Assembly: GCF_910588395.1 (NCBI RefSeq)
Contig: NZ_CAJUPA010000017.1
Location: 1-48,620, forward strand
Direction: 5' to 3'
From: an uncultured Faecalibaculum sp.
GTDB lineage: Bacteria; Bacillota_I; Bacilli_A; Erysipelotrichales; Erysipelotrichaceae
DNA length: 48,620 nucleotides
The position numbers and the translations under genes were made by a program. Of this stretch, positions 15,863-23,800 are shown piece by piece (within the stretch, counting starts at the first letter, position 1; every line of letters begins with the position of its first letter). The notes under the pieces were generated by a model. The model did not search any database and was not told where the DNA came from. It saw nothing but the letters and a program-made list of their open reading frames with translations.

Positions 15863-16039
15863 GTGGATAACAAGCTGAAAGCAGAGAAGGAAAAAGCCTT
15901 CGATTTCCTCAGTGAGCAAGTCCAGAAACTGGACGATGCTCAGAAAGAAAAGCTCGCATATGTCCTGCTGGGCGCAACATTGGCACAGCCGCTGGTAGGA
16001 GCCGCAACCGGTCAGGAATCGCAGACCGTTAAGGGATAA
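15863..16039 (+). CDS. Small first gene of the early operon (cro position)
   Basis: A 58-residue protein from GTG after AAAGGACGTAAACCAC. The N-terminal 35 residues are charged and helical (KLKAEKEKAFDFLSEQVQKL), followed by a hydrophobic alanine/glycine-rich segment. No clear helix-turn-helix is visible, so it may not be a Cro protein despite its position directly after the rightward promoter. Confidence 0.6.
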   Translation: MDNKLKAEKEKAFDFLSEQVQKLDDAQKEKLAYVLLGATLAQPLVGAATGQESQTVKG

Positions 16040-16059
16040 GCAAAAAAAAGGAGACACAC

Positions 16060-16368
16060 ATGAACATCATCGAAGCAACAAAAACTGCACAGGAAAAGAA
16101 GATGGCGATTCGCCGACCTCACTGGGAAACAGACCTCTGGAACGGAGAGAAACGCTATCCAAAATGCTTCTACCCAACAAATGGGTACGGGGCAACGCTG
16201 CAGACGGTAGACGGCTACAGTGCCTGGCTTGACCACGCTTAATTCAGCACAAATGACCTGCTCGCAGAAGACTGGGAACTGTGCGAACTTCCATTCGACC
16301 TGGATGTGACCCTCGGCCTGTGGGACGGAATACCGTTCGACAACTCAGAGGAGTTGATGGCGGCATGA
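16060..16368 (+). pseudogene. DUF2829/Tad2-like protein interrupted by an in-frame stop
   Basis: The frame begins NIIEATKTAQEKKMAIRRPHW and has a PTN motif, then hits TAA at 16240-16242. The same frame continues without change as FSTNDLLAEDWELCE and runs to TGA at 16366-16368. DUF2829 proteins start M-N-x-x-E-A and end D-L-L-A-D-D-W-E, so the two parts together make one complete domain. This family includes Tad2, a phage protein that sequesters the Thoeris defence signal. A strong GGAG site precedes the start. Either the gene is dead, the stop is read through, or it is a base-call error. Without the distal part the domain is incomplete. Confidence 0.65.
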
Positions 16369-16387
16369 ACGAAAAGAAAATCTCCGA

Positions 16388-16573
16388 ATGATTCAGGTCG
16401 ACGGAAATATCCTTATCGTCCTGGCGGTCGCGGTTCTGGGGTCGCTTCTCATGTTTCTGCTCCACCTTCCTTTTGGGAAGGACGAGGCAAAAGCTGTGGT
16501 CGTGATCTACGGAATCTACGCTTTCGTTGTTTGTGCTGTGTATGCAGCCTGGCGATTTCTGTTTGAACTGTAG
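16388..16573 (+). CDS. Small two-helix membrane protein
   Basis: A 61-residue protein with two membrane segments (about residues 7-27 and 36-58). Family not recognised. The ribosome site is weak, and a nine-codon frame (16365-16391) overlaps its start, which may allow coupled translation. Confidence 0.5.
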   Translation: MIQVDGNILIVLAVAVLGSLLMFLLHLPFGKDEAKAVVVIYGIYAFVVCAVYAAWRFLFEL

Positions 16574-16625
16574 AAATCACTTTACACACATTCGATGTTT
16601 TGGACGAAGAGGAAAGGAAGATGTC

Positions 16626-16817
16626 ATGACCGAAGAAAAACTGAATCAAGTTCTTGATGCTGTTAAAGGTTTGTCTTACCGGGACTGGGAGAAAATCCGT
16701 TTCGGTATTGATCGGGTGTTTGAACAAAAGATCCTCCAGCAAAGGAACGAACTCTGTCTGGAGGATCCCGGAGATGTGATTGCGAAGATTGCCAGTCACT
16801 ACCCTTCAGTTACTTGA
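16626..16817 (+). CDS. Small early protein, 63 residues
   Basis: A charged, helical protein (TEEKLNQVLDAVKGLSYRDW), with GAGGAAAGGAAG before the ATG. Not recognised. Its last codons overlap the end of a convergent minus-strand gene. Confidence 0.6.
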   Translation: MTEEKLNQVLDAVKGLSYRDWEKIRFGIDRVFEQKILQQRNELCLEDPGDVIAKIASHYPSVT

Positions 16818-17038
16818 ATGAATACGGGGTTGATTCTGTAGTGAACCCCTCTATAGACAAGGTTCACATAATTCAGCTGGTAATAAGAATCCGCCGCAGT
16901 TCTTTTCAACGGAGCATAGACGGGTGCTGATTCCTCATACCAAACACTAGGGCTCTGGTTGTTATCTCCGATGGTACAGTTCTCGTCATCGTTGAGACAT
17001 ACCCAGTTCCCCAGGAGACATGCATAAATCAACTTCAT
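16799..17038 (-). CDS. Small minus-strand protein, 79 residues
   Basis: A gene opposite to the surrounding early operon. It has an excellent ribosome site (AAAGGGGGTGAAGAAA) and sensible composition: KLIYACLLGNWVCLNDD, then SPSVWYEESAPVYAPLKR and a C-terminal NPVFIQV. Family not named, but the GNWV...SPSVW...YAPL pattern looks conserved rather than random. It occupies an otherwise empty plus-strand gap and may be expressed in the lysogen. Confidence 0.6.
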   Translation of the reverse strand: MKLIYACLLGNWVCLNDDENCTIGDNNQSPSVWYEESAPVYAPLKRTAADSYYQLNYVNLVYRGVHYRINPVFIQVTEG

Positions 17039-17085
17039 TTTCTTCACCCCCTTTCTAAGGGGAAGCATAGCAGAAAGGAAATTGA

Positions 17086-17871
17086 ATGAACGAATTACAG
17101 ATATTCAACTCGGACCTGATTCCGGTCTATACAACTGACACCGGCGAAAAGGTGGTCATTGGCAGAGAGCTGCATGACAAGCTGAACATTAAAAGAGACT
17201 ACTCAAACTGGTTCAAACAAATGTGCGAATACGGTTTTGAGGAACAAAAAGACTATTCGCCATTTTTGGCGAATAGGTCGGACGGTCTATCAGGCAAGCC
17301 TAGGAAGGAGCATCTTCTGAAATTCGACATGGCCAAACACATCTGTATGATCCAGCGAACCGAGACAGGTAAAGCCATCAGACAGAAGCTCATTGACCTG
17401 GAAAAGGCTATCAATCATAAGGACTCATACATGATCGAAGACCCGATCGAAAGGGCAAAAGTCTGGATCAGGGAGCAGGAAGCACGGAAGCAGCTGGAGA
17501 TGAAAAACGCCATCCAGTCGCAACAGATCCAGGAGCTGCAGCCGAAGGCTTCTTACTACGATGTGGTTCTGAACTGCAAAGATTTGCTGAGTATTAGCAA
17601 GATAGCAAAAGACTTTGGAAAGTCGGCCAGATGGTTGAACGGCTTTCTGCATGATGCCGGAGTCCAGTACAGGCAAGGAGATATCTGGCTGCTGTATGCG
17701 AAGTATCAGGACCAGGGTTACACCTCAACAAAGACCCAGACATTTGGCGGATCTGACGGAGAAGCCCACAGCAGGGTCCATACCTACTGGACACAGAAAG
17801 GCAGGCTGTTTATCTACGATCTGCTTAAAAAGGAAGGGGTTCTTCCGGTAATGGAGAGGACGAAAGCATGA
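17086..17871 (+). CDS. ant: Phage antirepressor (AntA plus ANT/KilAC domains)
   Basis: A 261-residue antirepressor. Residues 1-100 are an AntA/AntB-type domain (VIGRELHDKLNIKRDYSNWF). Residues ~115-255 are a KilAC/ANT DNA- or protein-binding domain (ISKIAKDFGKSARWLNGFLH). Such proteins bind CI-type repressors to switch to lytic growth. The segment NRSDGLSGKP lies in a loop between helices. Its stop overlaps the next start. Confidence 0.87.
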   Translation: MNELQIFNSDLIPVYTTDTGEKVVIGRELHDKLNIKRDYSNWFKQMCEYGFEEQKDYSPFLANRSDGLSGKPRKEHLLKFDMAKHICMIQRTETGKAIRQKLIDLEKAINHKDSYMIEDPIERAKVWIREQEARKQLEMKNAIQSQQIQELQPKASYYDVVLNCKDLLSISKIAKDFGKSARWLNGFLHDAGVQYRQGDIWLLYAKYQDQGYTSTKTQTFGGSDGEAHSRVHTYWTQKGRLFIYDLLKKEGVLPVMERTKA

Positions 17872-18014
17872 CACTGGATAACGCAACCATCAGCGCGCTG
17901 GCAAGGGCCATCACACCCCAGAAGCTGGCGGACTTCTTCTCGGATCCGGTCAATCTTGAGGGATTCGAAGCCTGGAAGGCAGAGAGAGACAGAAAGAAAG
18001 GAGAACAGAAATGA
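17868..18014 (+). CDS. Small early protein, 48 residues
   Basis: It overlaps both neighbours by ATGA. The protein is helical (LDNATISALARAITPQKLAD) with a basic tail. Not recognised. Tight overlaps on both sides make translational coupling likely and support the call. Confidence 0.55.
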   Translation: MTLDNATISALARAITPQKLADFFSDPVNLEGFEAWKAERDRKKGEQK

Positions 18015-18238
18015 CTGACTCCAAAAAAGAAAAGATCATCCAGGCGGTCAAAGACATGCGCAGCCTGCTCACAGAAGCAAAGCGAGAGGCGAAAAACGCG
18101 GCCGACATAGCCGATGAAGCTGAGTCATGGGCATCTTCCGCCAGCTCGGCTGCATGTTCGGCGGAAGAACAAGTCAAAGACGCAGAAAAGAAGCTCCGGC
18201 AGCTGATGGACCTGCTGGATGATGAGGTTCGGCCATGA
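18011..18238 (+). CDS. Coiled-coil early protein, 75 residues
   Basis: An almost wholly helical, alanine/glutamate-rich protein with heptad-like spacing (AKREAKNAADIADEAESWAS). No family recognised. It overlaps the genes on both sides by four bases. Confidence 0.6.
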   Translation: MTDSKKEKIIQAVKDMRSLLTEAKREAKNAADIADEAESWASSASSAACSAEEQVKDAEKKLRQLMDLLDDEVRP

Positions 18239-18420
18239 TTCCGGATTTCTATGAGTCCTGGCGGCAGGAAACAGACCGCCAGATGATACTTGACCGGCAG
18301 GAAGCCGAACGCCGGCAGAAGCGCGAGCTGATCGACGACATCATCCGCTATGTAGGAGTGCCTCTGCTGGTTGCGGCTGTTCTGGTGGCTCCCACAGTGA
18401 TGCAGGCGGTGTTTGGCTGA
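18235..18420 (+). CDS. Tail-anchored small protein, 61 residues
   Basis: A charged N-terminal helix rich in Arg, Gln and Glu (residues 1-38) is followed by one membrane helix (YVGVPLLVAAVLVAPTVM, 39-58). Probably membrane-attached with its charged part in the cytoplasm. Family unknown. Confidence 0.6.
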   Translation: MIPDFYESWRQETDRQMILDRQEAERRQKRELIDDIIRYVGVPLLVAAVLVAPTVMQAVFG

Positions 18421-18421
18421 C

Positions 18422-18784
18422 ATGGCACGATCAACAATTGTCAAGAATCTGGACACTGGCACCATTTACCCGTCGCTCCTCGAATGCGGTGTTGCGTTGG
18501 GCATCACAAGAGGTGACCTGTCAGCTGTCGCAAAACTGTGTGGACCGGAAGTCACCGTCGCAGGGCATCGCCTGAGATTTATCCCGAACCGGGGTGTCTG
18601 CCATTACAAAAAGAAACCAAGATTGAAAATCCGCTGCATCGAGACCGGGGAGACCTTTCACAGTGCAGTGGAAGCTGGGAAATTTGCCGGAAGGTCGCCC
18701 AACACGATTTATCAGGCAGCGAGAAGGGGGTTCTGCTGCGGGGGATACCACTGGAGATACATCCGGGAAAATGAAAAGGCCTGA
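18422..18784 (+). CDS. Tandem NUMOD1-like DNA-binding protein
   Basis: A 120-residue protein with two copies of a NUMOD1-like unit: DTGTIYPSLLECGVALGI (residues ~10-27) and ETGETFHSAVEAGKFAGR (~75-92), each followed by a helix and a basic strand (GYHWRYI). NUMOD1 is the sequence-specific DNA-binding part of homing endonucleases, but no nuclease domain is present here. It may be a regulator or a remnant of a mobile endonuclease. Start at ATG 18422; a TTG at 18413 is possible. Confidence 0.65.
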   Translation: MARSTIVKNLDTGTIYPSLLECGVALGITRGDLSAVAKLCGPEVTVAGHRLRFIPNRGVCHYKKKPRLKIRCIETGETFHSAVEAGKFAGRSPNTIYQAARRGFCCGGYHWRYIRENEKA

Positions 18785-18830
18785 CTCCACTGAGAGCCAG
18801 GCGACACACACAGCCAGATTTTAACACAAA

Positions 18831-18959
18831 GATCCGGTTCTGATGAGAGAGGGCGTTTATTCTAATATTTCTCGTTCAAAAAAATCAAGAAAGCGAGGTG
18901 TAACCCTCTGGATCAACTTTATGTTTTTATAGCATGCCCTCTCGCATGAGGGCCGGATC
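18831..18959. repeat. 24-bp inverted repeat IR1 in the early-operon gap
   Basis: Arms 18831-18854 and 18936-18959 match at 20 of 24 positions (GATCCGG...GAGGGC). The 81-base AT-rich loop has an inner CTCG-TTC/GAA-CGAG stem. With IR2 it fills most of the 356-base gap between 18784 and 19141, in which I see no gene. It looks like a structured RNA in the leader of the recombination genes. Confidence 0.7.
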
Positions 18960-18970
18960 TAAGACACAAC

Positions 18971-19122
18971 GGCAGGCCGGTAAGGCCGAAGGAGTCAGGG
19001 ACGATGCAGAAGCGCGCCATCACAGGCATCGAAACGACTGTTTTGTCCATGAACATCCATTAAAAACTCCTTCTTGAAATCCATCGCCCTGGGCGCCACT
19101 CCTTCGGCGTTACAGGCCTGCC
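18971..19122. repeat. 25-bp inverted repeat IR2 in the early-operon gap
   Basis: Arms 18971-18995 and 19098-19122 match at 23 of 25 positions (GGCAGGCC...GAAGGAGT). The loop contains CGATGC/GCATCG (19001-19036). The right arm ends just before the GGAAAGAAAGGAAAG ribosome site of the exonuclease gene. It could be an antitermination or regulatory RNA, or the ends of a small inserted element. Confidence 0.75.
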
Positions 19123-19140
19123 GGAAAGAAAGGAAAGAGC

Positions 19141-20103
19141 ATGAACATCGCTCAAATAAAAAAACACGCTATCGCCCACAAGCTGGAAGACAGCAGGGAT
19201 GAATGGCTGAAACAGCGCAACAAAGGGCTGGGCGGATCTGACGCCGGGGCAGTCCTGGGTCTGAGCCCCTACAAATCTCCCTATACCCTGTGGGCCGAAA
19301 AGACCGGGCTTATCGACTCTCACATCCCGGACAACGAGGCGATGAGGGTCGGGCGGGACCTGGAACAGTACGTGGCGGAAAGATTCACAGAATCCACAGG
19401 GCTCAAGGTCCAGCGCTCTGGTTACTCCTTCCAGTCGAAGGAACATCCGTGGATGCTGGGCAATGTGGACCGGCTGATCGTCGGGGAGAATGCAGGTCTT
19501 GAGTGCAAGACGGCAAACGCCCTCACGAAAACAGATTACTCCGGCGGCGACATCCCTGCCGCCTATTATGCCCAGTGTTACCACTACATGGCGGTGACAG
19601 GGGCAGATGCCTGGTACATCGCCATCCTTGTCATGGGCAAGGGATTCCACTGGTTCCGCATCGAACGCGATGAGGACGAAATCCAGGCCCTTGTGGCGGC
19701 GGAAAAGGAGTTCTGGAGCAAAGTCCAGACAAAGGAGGCGCCGGATCCTGATGGCTCTGACAGCACCTCTGAGACACTTGCAAAGCTGTACCCGGAGTCC
19801 TTCGACGAAGAAGTCGAACTGGACTACATGGAAGACACTCTGCAGGCCAGGGAAGCGCTGGAAGCCAAAATCAAGGACCTGACGGCCCAGAAGAAGGAAC
19901 TGGATGCCCAGCTCAAGGAAGAGATGAAGACTGCCCAGAAGGGCAACTGCGGGCTGTACAGCATCAGCTGGAAGACTCAGAAGAGGACCAGCTTTGACAA
20001 GGAAAGCTACCGGGAAGACCACCCGGATGAATACACAGAGTATCTCACAACGACCACAACAAGGCCGTTTGTCGTCAGAAAAAGAAAGGGAGCAAGAGCA
20101 TGA
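19141..20103 (+). CDS. YqaJ-like exonuclease (lambda Exo family)
   Basis: A 320-residue phage recombination nuclease that resects double-strand ends 5' to 3'. The YqaJ core (residues ~20-185) shows GGSDAGAVLG, GNVDRLI and LECKTA, the last two carrying the Asp and Glu/Lys of the PD-(D/E)xK active site, then AQCYHYM. A coiled coil (~225-265) and a basic C terminus follow. The stop overlaps the start of recT, its annealing partner. Confidence 0.92.
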   Translation: MNIAQIKKHAIAHKLEDSRDEWLKQRNKGLGGSDAGAVLGLSPYKSPYTLWAEKTGLIDSHIPDNEAMRVGRDLEQYVAERFTESTGLKVQRSGYSFQSKEHPWMLGNVDRLIVGENAGLECKTANALTKTDYSGGDIPAAYYAQCYHYMAVTGADAWYIAILVMGKGFHWFRIERDEDEIQALVAAEKEFWSKVQTKEAPDPDGSDSTSETLAKLYPESFDEEVELDYMEDTLQAREALEAKIKDLTAQKKELDAQLKEEMKTAQKGNCGLYSISWKTQKRTSFDKESYREDHPDEYTEYLTTTTTRPFVVRKRKGARA

Positions 20104-21819
20104 CAACAACTACAACAGCCAAAGCACCGAACCAGTCAGGAGCCATCCAGAAGGCAGCAGCGCACAACGCAGTCAAGGCAGGTGGACAGCCGACGACCAT
20201 CAAAGGCTGGCTGAAAGCCTACACCTCGGAAATCGCACGGGCGCTGCCTGCACAGATAGGACCGGACAGGTTCAACCGCATCTGCATGACAGCGCTTACC
20301 ACCAACCCGAAGCTAGGTGAATGCACCCCCGCATCGTTCATCGGCGCCGTCATGAATGCAGCACAGCTGGGTCTGGAGCCCAACACTCCGCTTGGTCAGG
20401 CTTACCTGATTCCTTACCGAAACAAAGGCCGCATGGAAGTGCAGTTCCAGGTTGGGTTAACTCTTTAGGCTCAACTAAAACTGCGTGAACCCTGATGCTC
20501 AGGGGTGTCCTTAACAGGGCTAACGGTGAAACCCTCCAATAAATCGGGCAATACCGTGCCATTTTCCAAACCATGGAAAGGAACCATGGTAGGAATTTAC
20601 AAAATTACGAACCTTATAAACGGCAGGAAGTATATCGGCCAATCACGAAATATAGAGCGTAGAAAGAAAGACCATTTTGCAAAATGGAACATCTTCCACA
20701 GCACCCTATTTGCCGAAGACATCGAAAGATATGGCAAAGAAAATTTTCGGTTTGAAATGCTCGAAATACTTCCTGACGACACAACCAGAAAAACACTCAA
20801 AGAAAAAGAACTCCGATACATCCACGATGAGGCCCCTGAATATAACACACTGGGATTGCCTAGATCGGATGAGACCAAAGCCAGGTTAAGTGCGGCCAAC
20901 AAAGGCAAGAAGGCGTCTCCAGAAACCAGAAAAAAGCAAAGCGAGAGCCTCAAAAAGCGGCACCTGACCCACCCGCAAACAAATGCCGGGCACCGAAAAA
21001 AGGTCAGTACAGATGAGAGAACATTCGAGAGCGTTAAAGAGTGTGCTGCGTATTACAAAACGGACGCAGCAACCTTATCGAAGATCCTCAAAAGGGGCGG
21101 AACGATAAGAGGTCATAAGGTTTGGAAAGTGGTGTAGAGACTACTGGTGATGAATGTAGCCAGGTAGGGCGGAAGATGAGCTACCGCTCGAAGTGCGTGG
21201 CATCCAGTAATGGATGAAGAGATAGTCCACTCCTCCGGGATGGGAAACCGGAGGGCTAAGTGATAAAGGTTTAATCCAGCTTGCCAGACGCTCCGGTGAA
21301 ATCACCATGCTGCAGGCTCAGACGGTATATGAAAACGATGAGTTTACATACGAGCTCGGTCTGGATCCTGTCCTGAAGCACGTCCCTGCAAAGGGAGACA
21401 GGGGCAAGGCAGTCGCCTACTACGCCTTCTACAAAACCAAGTCCGGCGACTATGCGTTTGAAGTCGCCTACAAGCCGGAAATGGACAAGTTCGCCCGGAC
21501 CTACAGTCAGGCTTATTCCAAGGGCTATTCGTCTCCGTGGAAGACCAATTTCGACGAAATGGCGAAGAAAACGCTGCTGAAACGGGTGCTGAAATACGCA
21601 CCAATGAGTACCGAAATCGCCATGCAGGTTCAGTCCGATTCCACCATCAAGCACTACGATCCGAACGCTGACCAGGACACGATGAAGGACCTGACGCTGG
21701 CTCACGATGAGACGGAGTACATCGAAGCGGAATACGAAGAAACCCCGGAGCAGGATGACCTGGACGCAAGGACAGACCCTGTGACTGGTGAGGTGAGAGA
21801 TGAGCCGGCAGCAGATTAG
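20100..21819 (+). CDS. recT: RecT single-strand annealing protein, split by a group I intron (exons 20100-20457 and 21263-21819)
   Basis: Exon 1 ends ...GRMEVQFQVG plus one base of the next codon. Joining 20457 to 21263 restores TAT (Tyr120) and reads on as KGLIQLARRSGEITMLQAQ, the conserved RecT core. The spliced product has 304 residues, a normal length. RecT coats single strands made by the upstream YqaJ nuclease and anneals them. Unspliced RNA gives a 122-residue stub ending at 20468. Exon 2 has no good start of its own. Its 3' end overlaps rusA. Confidence 0.93.
20458..21262 (+). mobile_element. Group I self-splicing intron with GIY-YIG homing endonuclease, in recT
   Basis: An 805-base intron. 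P1 is visible: exon GTTGGGT (20451-20457) pairs with GGCTCAAC (20469-20476) with the expected U-G wobble at the 5' splice site. The intron ends in G (21262), as group I introns do. The R element AGAGACTA (21136-21143) and the S element AAGAGATAGTCC (21217-21228) form P7. A CCTCCGG/CCGGAGG hairpin (21232-21254) is P9. P-Q-like sequence lies at 20535-20565. Splicing exactly restores the RecT frame. The endonuclease stop codon overlaps R. Confidence 0.93.
20586..21137 (+). CDS. GIY-YIG homing endonuclease (intron-encoded)
   Basis: A 183-residue endonuclease. The GIY-YIG domain (residues 3-90) has GIYKITNLINGRKYIGQS, the catalytic Arg in NIERRKKDH and the Glu in KENFRFEML. A NUMOD3-type segment follows (~108-135, SDETKARLSAANKGKKAS), then a C-terminal NUMOD1 helix-turn-helix (RTFESVKECAAYYKTD). 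It would cut intronless recT genes and spread the intron by homing. The ATG follows GGAAAGGAACC. Confidence 0.92.
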   Translation: MVGIYKITNLINGRKYIGQSRNIERRKKDHFAKWNIFHSTLFAEDIERYGKENFRFEMLEILPDDTTRKTLKEKELRYIHDEAPEYNTLGLPRSDETKARLSAANKGKKASPETRKKQSESLKKRHLTHPQTNAGHRKKVSTDERTFESVKECAAYYKTDAATLSKILKRGGTIRGHKVWKVV

Positions 21820-22219
21820 TTTCACCATCCCGGGCGAGCCCTGCGCCAAGGGCCGCCCCCGCTTCGTGCGGGCCTCCGGGAGGGCTGTCACACCTCAAAA
21901 AACGGCCCAGTATGAGCAGCTTGTGCAGCTGGCATACATGCATCACGTCGGGCAGGAACACCGCCTGAATGGGCCGATAAAAGCCCACATCCGCGCCTAT
22001 TTCACCATCCCGAAAAGCACCAGCCAGCGAAAGCGGGAACAGATGCTGACAGACGAGCTGCGCCCCCAGAAACGGCCGGACGCAGACAACCTGGCCAAGA
22101 TCGTGCTGGATGCTCTCAACGGAATCGCCTACGGAGACGACAAAGAAATCGTCTATCTGGAGGTTGAAAAACACTGGGCGATCTCCCCGCAGGTCTGCGT
22201 GACTCTGTCAGAAATCTAG
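21800..22219 (+). CDS. rusA: RusA-like Holliday junction resolvase
   Basis: A 139-residue endonuclease with RusA hallmarks: FTIPGEPCAKGRPR at the N terminus and the catalytic RPDADNLAKIVLDALNG and YGDDKEIV segments holding the active-site aspartates. It resolves branched recombination intermediates and fits after the exonuclease and RecT. The start lies within the last codons of recT. Confidence 0.92.
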   Translation: MSRQQISFTIPGEPCAKGRPRFVRASGRAVTPQKTAQYEQLVQLAYMHHVGQEHRLNGPIKAHIRAYFTIPKSTSQRKREQMLTDELRPQKRPDADNLAKIVLDALNGIAYGDDKEIVYLEVEKHWAISPQVCVTLSEI

Positions 22220-22241
22220 CCAGGAAAGCGGAGGGAATTTG

Positions 22242-23021
22242 ATGGACAGCGGATGGATAAAACTCCACAGAAAAATGACTGATTGGGAGTGGTATACGGA
22301 TGTTCCGACCAAGACGCTGTTCATCCACCTTCTCCTGACAGCCAACAGCAAGCCAGGCAAATGGCGAGGTGTTGACGTGCCAAAAGGCGCAAAAATCACG
22401 TCCCGGGAGAAGCTGGCGAAAGAAACAGGGTTGTCGCAACAACAAATAAGGACCGCTCTAAACAAGCTAGAATCAACCAGCGAGATAACCAAGTCAACAA
22501 CGTCCACATATACGCTTATACAGCTGACAAACTACGAAAAATATCAGGACACCAACCAAGTATGTAACCAGCGACCAACCAGCGAGCAACCAGCGACCAA
22601 CCAGCGAGCAACCACTATAAAAGAAAGCAAGAATGAAAGAATGCAAGAAAAATATAAAAGCAGCAAGCAAAAAGTAATTACTATAGGGCCCCACAACAAC
22701 GTGAAAATGGCCGCTGCTGAGCTTGACCAATTTCTTTCACACTTTCCGGAAACTGGACAGGCGGCAATCGACGAACTGAGCGAAAGGCTGTATCGGGATC
22801 CGCAGAAAAAGGTCACGAATGTGCCGAAGTATCTGGAAATGATTGCTGCAGATCCTGACATGAAGCCGAAACCGAAAACCGGACCATTCTCCGGACAGCT
22901 GCCGGACTGGTACAGCGACATGGGACGGGATTTTGAAAACGAACAGGAACGTCAGCAGATGCTGGCGGAAGTGGAAAAAGCCCGGGCACAGTTCAGCCTG
23001 GGAGAGAAAGGGGAAAAATGA
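22242..23021 (+). CDS. Phage replication initiator (replisome organizer-like)
   Basis: A 259-residue protein. Residues 1-100 form a winged-helix domain (SGWIKLHRKMTDWEWYTD; TSREKLAKETGLSQQQIRTA) typical of phage replisome organizers. A low-complexity linker (~110-145) is encoded by four 11-bp iterons, and the helical C-terminal half probably recruits a host helicase loader. No phage helicase gene is in view, so host DnaB is probably used. The ATG follows GGAGGGAATTTG; the upstream TTG was not chosen. Confidence 0.8.
   Translation: MDSGWIKLHRKMTDWEWYTDVPTKTLFIHLLLTANSKPGKWRGVDVPKGAKITSREKLAKETGLSQQQIRTALNKLESTSEITKSTTSTYTLIQLTNYEKYQDTNQVCNQRPTSEQPATNQRATTIKESKNERMQEKYKSSKQKVITIGPHNNVKMAAAELDQFLSHFPETGQAAIDELSERLYRDPQKKVTNVPKYLEMIAADPDMKPKPKTGPFSGQLPDWYSDMGRDFENEQERQQMLAEVEKARAQFSLGEKGEK
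22569..22612 (+). repeat. Four 11-bp iterons, candidate phage replication origin
   Basis: CAGCGACCAAC and CAGCGAGCAAC alternate twice, head to tail without gaps, inside the initiator gene. An AT-rich stretch follows (22614-22690). Origins inside the initiator gene are well known in lambda and Gram-positive phages. Confidence 0.6.
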
Positions 23022-23800
23022 ACGAAATTCAGACATTTGATTTTGACGGATCCGGGATCCGCACACTCACAATCGGCGATGAACCTTACTTCGTCGGTAA
23101 GGATGTTGCCCAGGTACTCGGGTACGAAAGAACAAACAAAGCAATCGTTGACCATGTTGACGAGGAAGACAGACAGATGGTCGATGGAAAAACTCAGTCC
23201 CATTTCGGGATCGAGTTAGGGCAAAGAGGCGGGTGGCTGGTCAATGAGAGCGGCCTGTACAGTCTGATCCTCGGATCAAAGATGCCATCGGCGAAACGCT
23301 TCAAGCGATGGGTGACCAGTGAAGTGCTGCCCGCACTGAGAAAGCATGGCGTCTATGCTAACGCTCAAACCGCTGAAAAGCTGATCAGCGATCCAGACTT
23401 CCTGATCCGGACATTCCAGGCGCTCAAGGAAGAACGGGAAGCCCGCCGGCAGCTAGAACTCCAGAACGCACAGATGAAGCCAAAGGCCCTGTTTGCAGAA
23501 GCAGTGGAGACATCCAGCACGAGCATCCTGATCGGAGACATGGCAAAGCTGCTGCGGCAGAACGGCGTGGAAGTCGGACAGAGACGGCTGTTTGACTGGC
23601 TCAGGACAAACGGCTGGCTGATGAAGACCGGGGAAAGCCGGAACATGCCGACACAGAAGGCCGTGGAGAAAGGCTATTTCGAAATCAGGGAGCGGACCAT
23701 CTCCAACCCGGACGGATCCGTGCGGATCACCAAGACGACCAAAGTCACGGGCAAAGGTCAGGTGTGGCTGACAAACGAATTCATGGGAGAACAGGCATGA
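23018..23800 (+). CDS. Phage antirepressor (Bro-N plus ANT/KilAC domains)
   Basis: A 260-residue second antirepressor. Residues 5-110 are a Bro-N domain (PYFVGKDVAQVLGYERTNKA; NESGLYSLILGSKMPSAKRF). Residues ~140-255 are a KilAC/ANT domain (DMAKLLRQNGVEVGQRRLFD). It shares only the C-terminal type with the antirepressor at 17086. Four-base overlaps on both sides tie it to the initiator and ssb. Confidence 0.88.
   Translation: MNEIQTFDFDGSGIRTLTIGDEPYFVGKDVAQVLGYERTNKAIVDHVDEEDRQMVDGKTQSHFGIELGQRGGWLVNESGLYSLILGSKMPSAKRFKRWVTSEVLPALRKHGVYANAQTAEKLISDPDFLIRTFQALKEEREARRQLELQNAQMKPKALFAEAVETSSTSILIGDMAKLLRQNGVEVGQRRLFDWLRTNGWLMKTGESRNMPTQKAVEKGYFEIRERTISNPDGSVRITKTTKVTGKGQVWLTNEFMGEQA

Noticed and set aside
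19060..20109. Long minus-strand frame opposite the YqaJ exonuclease
   Set aside because: Its translation shows no known family, while the plus strand has a complete, motif-rich nuclease.
20100..20468. RecT as a truncated pseudogene
   Set aside because: The downstream half is intact and in frame once the intron is removed, and the splice sites meet group I rules, so it is an intron-split gene.
22569..22612. CRISPR-like repeats
   Set aside because: Units are only 11 bp, have no spacers and lie within a coding region.
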